Program-made: the position numbers and the translations under genes | NCBI RefSeq assembly: GCF_947507565.1 | Contig: NC_089184.1 | Location: 186,001 to 250,000, forward strand | Length of the DNA: 64,000 nt | DNA from: Oscarella lobularis | Lineage: Eukaryota > Porifera > Homoscleromorpha > Homosclerophorida > Oscarellidae | Direction of reading: 5' to 3' | Notes under the pieces: generated by a model | The model's input: only the letters and a program-made list of their open reading frames with translations | Databases searched by the model: none | Told to the model about the DNA's origin: nothing | In this document: piece after piece, positions 61,027 to 64,000 of the stretch | How positions within the stretch are numbered: the first letter of the stretch is position 1 | Layout: every line of letters starts with the position of its first letter

Positions 61027-64000
61027 ATGCTCACGCCTACTCTACGGTATTCTATTCTGGGCGTTCTTTTGGCGCTGCGATCGACTGCAGGTGAGCCACA
61101 GAATCGTCTCGCGTTTGTCGAATTGCACTGACATGCTACAAACGAGTCTTCGAGTAGCATTTTTTAACGACAACGTAAAAAACCGCACCCTTTCCCAAGG
61201 GCCCCTGTGGGGGAGGAACTGCATGACGAGCCCCCTTTCGGATTGTTGCTGGCTTGCGCGGCGGGGACGGCGGCTTACGTATCGTGCCAAATGTCCGCCG
61301 CCGCCGCGGCGAAGTCTCAGTAACTTCGGTACTGAACTGATAAACTGTTTGGTCTAGGTGCAGGTGTACAATTTTCTTTTCAGCAGTCTACCTACGAGGC
61401 GGATGTATCTAACTTTGTCCCTATTGGAACGGCAATCATAACGCTCACCGCCACCAGCGCGGTGTCGTATCGATTTAGCCAACTTGACCAACAATTTGCT
61501 ATAAACAACGTCACTGGTGACGTAACGACTCGCGTGTCTCTGGAAAGTTTCTCAGGAATGAACTACTCTCTCACTGTCATAGCAACGGATGCCAGTAGTT
61601 CGACCGTGAATGCAGTTTTGGAAATCAGTGTTTATGATCACTGTGCAAGGGCGAGTGAACTGCTGAGAAATGCATCTGAGACGTGTTCCAGTCAGAAATT
61701 GATTGAGATGGTGTTCAATCAGTCACCTACAGGCGTTGAATTGGCGTGGTCTACGAGAAAAACTGGCGCAGTCTCAGATCTATATTTTGACACGCTGAAG
61801 GTGAACAGCTCTCAGACGAATATTCTATCATCGGATCTGCTCAATGCAAATGGAAAGGTGAAAGGCGACTTTCTTCAGCAAAACAACACTCGTCTCATCG
61901 TGCTTCAGTCGTTTGCGTACAATTTGACCCAGACAAGTCGAGATGGAGACTATTATTATTTTTCCATCATTCCTCGATTGAATGTAACACAAAGCATCGA
62001 TGTACTACAAATGAATGTGACCATCGTAGTTAGTGGTACCCCAAGGAAGGTTGTCGAAATGCCAGCGGAAAGTAACCTACCGCCAATGTATATCCGAGGC
62101 TACGATATTCCGCTGAGCTGCGAAAAACTTAATAGCTCATGCATTACTCGACTTGACTCATACAGAAACGCAGATCAAACAATAATTGATTATGGAAAAA
62201 CGTGCAGTGACTCAATTGATGCCTCAAAGAAGATACTCAGAGATCTGGGTCGCCGCTGCATTCCAGGTACGTGTGGTTCGATGAGGGGACACTTGACGTA
62301 ATAAAATTTTCGTCTAGTGCCCGGCAATTTGCACGAGCCTGTGTTTGCAAATTTCGTATTCAAAGTGTGCGACGACGTTCCGATCAATTCGCGTATATAT
62401 AGAGTCGCGGCTGCTGACGGTGATGGCGACGCTATTAATTATTTGATTGATTCTGCCAGCGTTCCCGGGCTCTTCCGGCTTTCTAAAAACGACGGAGGCC
62501 TTGAGGTGATTTCTGATCTTGGACCATACGGAGGTCAAACGATTGACATCAACGTGACTGCCTCTGACGGCTATTACAACACGAGTCGACTTATTATGAT
62601 TCAAATTCAAGATACGACGTGCAACCGAGTGAGCCAACTAACGAACGAGCAGAGTTTGTCTTGTTCTCAAGTCAGTTCTATTTCTTCCTTTCCCGTTCAT
62701 TTATCTACGGACAACTTCACCGTATCAATTGACCGCTTTTCGCTTCTTCGTACGTTAAGGTGGGATTGGCTGAATGTAGCGGCAGACGAGAAGCAAATCT
62801 CCCGTGCCGTTCGCCTAGAGATAGCGCACCAAACAAACACGGGAATAAAACGTGAAACGATATCTGTGGATCAGCGCATTAATATTCTAAATGAAGTCAC
62901 CTTTTGCTCTGACACTCCCCACGTTTTTGCTTCTGGCGGAGCGAACCTCACCTTTCAGATCTTTCTATTGACGCTTAACGGATCTACTGTACCTCTTCGG
63001 TCCGTGGCGAGACCGTCAAACGCGTCGAGGAGCGTCGTCAGCGTCGAAGTGCTCCAAACACAGACATCGCTCAGTTGTGCAATGAAACACGAGTCTTTGG
63101 AAGCGTACCGAGCCGTGGCTCGAGAAAGAAATCTCGTCTGCCCAGATAGCGGCTTGGGGGAGTGTGGCGGCCGCTACCGGCGCGACGACTTCGGCGAAGA
63201 CGGCGGCGGCGAAGACTACGGCGGCCAAGATTACGATGATAGCATTTGCAATCCTCCCCACGCATCTGATCGGATTGTCAACGAGTCAGTCGCGTTATTG
63301 CCAGACATCTATAGTAGGTATCTGAATTCATTTTTCTTCTGCTTTGATCCTTTGCTTTTTTAGGGCCTACGTTGGCTGTTTCACCGGGAAATCTTCTACT
63401 TTTGGCCAGTCCGTTTAGAAATTTCTCGTGGACGACTACCCGATGTCGTTTCTCAAGTCCATATCCATTTATAGTAGTAACTTGGTATCAAGTTGACGGC
63501 ACTCCGCTTCTGCCTCGTTCGGTTTTTACTGCAAATGACTCTGGATGGTACTATTGCCAAGGAAAGAACTTTTACGGAACGGTCAATAGCTCTTTAGTTC
63601 GCGTTGAGCCAATCGGTAAGACAAAAAGGAGAATCGAAAGTGAGCACGATGAAATAAGGTATTTATTTTAGATTGGCCTCACTTCAACCAATCTGAAATC
63701 AAATGGGACGTAAAAGAGAACTATAAAGGGCCCCTATTCGCCGTTTCTGCTACGACAAGCAATTCTTTAACACTCGAATATACGCTCTCTTACAGCTCGG
63801 AGATTAGGAAGGGAGAATCGCCGATTGAGATTAATAGCACTACGGGACTATTAACGGTAAAACGTCCTCTCGACGCCGAATTGGAAGCGACGATTGAAGT
63901 GGATATATCAGCCGATTTTTTCAATCTGTATCAATACATCTACCCTCCAAATTCTCCCAGCGCTGGCGGAAATCTTCGTGTTATACTCAATGTCATTGAC
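61027..64000 (+). CDS. Cadherin-like / Ig extracellular protein, 5' part
   Basis: Exon 1 61027-61090 encodes a signal peptide (MLTPTLRYSILGVLLALRS). Exon 2 (61358-62266) and exon 3 (62318-63313) each contain a cadherin-like fold ('QQFAINNVTGDVTT...YSLTVIATDAS' and 'VFKVCDDVPINSRIYRVAA...DINVTASDG') followed by an unrecognised module of about 190-220 residues opening with two close Cys (ARASELLRNASETCSSQ; NRVSQLTNEQSLSCSQ). Exon 3 ends in a low-complexity Asp/Gly/Tyr tract (FGEDGGGEDYGGQDYDD). Next comes an Ig domain ('VVTWYQVDGT', 'ANDSGWYYCQGKNFYG'), then another cadherin-like part ('INSTTGLLTVKRPLDAE') running off the window. Many N-glycosylation sites fit an extracellular protein. No membrane segment is seen yet. 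Adhesion is inferred. Canonical LDRE and DxNDN calcium motifs are weak or absent. Confidence 0.65.

Overview
The window is nuclear DNA of an early-branching animal, read as a run of compact, intron-rich genes. Introns are mostly 45-120 bp with clear GT..AG ends, intergenic gaps are 90-430 bp, and the proteins are animal-specific: four alpha-type laminins, a CREB-regulated transcription coactivator (CRTC), a basigin-like Ig protein, a C2-WW-HECT NEDD4-type ligase and an Mx dynamin. I infer a sponge, most likely a homoscleromorph such as Oscarella, because that group is known for laminins and a basement membrane. This is an inference from gene content, not from a marker gene. All fourteen genes, and the one clear pseudogene, lie on the + strand. 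I saw no tRNA, rRNA, CRISPR array or transposon.

Layout, 1-17 kb: 3' part of a HEAT-repeat gene (1-1715); a tiny two-exon UQCR11 gene (1803-2075); CRTC (2377-4638); a CARD-Kelch fusion (5053-6428); a NEDD4-like ubiquitin ligase (6657-10474); a three-Ig basigin/neuroplastin-like membrane protein (10874-12962); an Mx GTPase (13389-15770); and a KCTD-like BTB protein (15971-16998).

Layout, 17-58 kb: a laminin alpha-type cluster. Lam-1 (17145-24495) is short: LN, 2 LE, coiled coil, 5 LG. Lam-2 (24893-34408) and lam-3 (35800-45281) are near-identical neighbours with about 12 LE modules. Lam-4 (45429-58108) is a giant of about 4000 residues with extra domain-IV modules, only three LG domains, and about 1400 residues of Ser/Thr-rich mucin-like sequence where LG2-LG3 would be. 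Between lam-2 and lam-3 is a truncated copy of the 5' end of lam-4 (34541-35438), fused directly to a copy of the last codons of lam-1. This fixes the ends of an 11-12 kb tandem duplication at sequence level.

Layout, 58-64 kb: a GH29 alpha-L-fucosidase (58372-60840) and the 5' part of a secreted or membrane protein with cadherin-like, novel cysteine-rich and Ig modules (61027 to the window end).

The laminins, the basigin-like protein and the cadherin/Ig protein are all adhesion or matrix molecules. CARD-Kelch and Mx are innate-immunity type proteins. The strongest hunt results are the laminin-mucin hybrid with its 9.1 kb intronless exon, the dated-by-sequence tandem duplication, the CARD-Kelch architecture, and the repeated cadherin plus cysteine-module unit.
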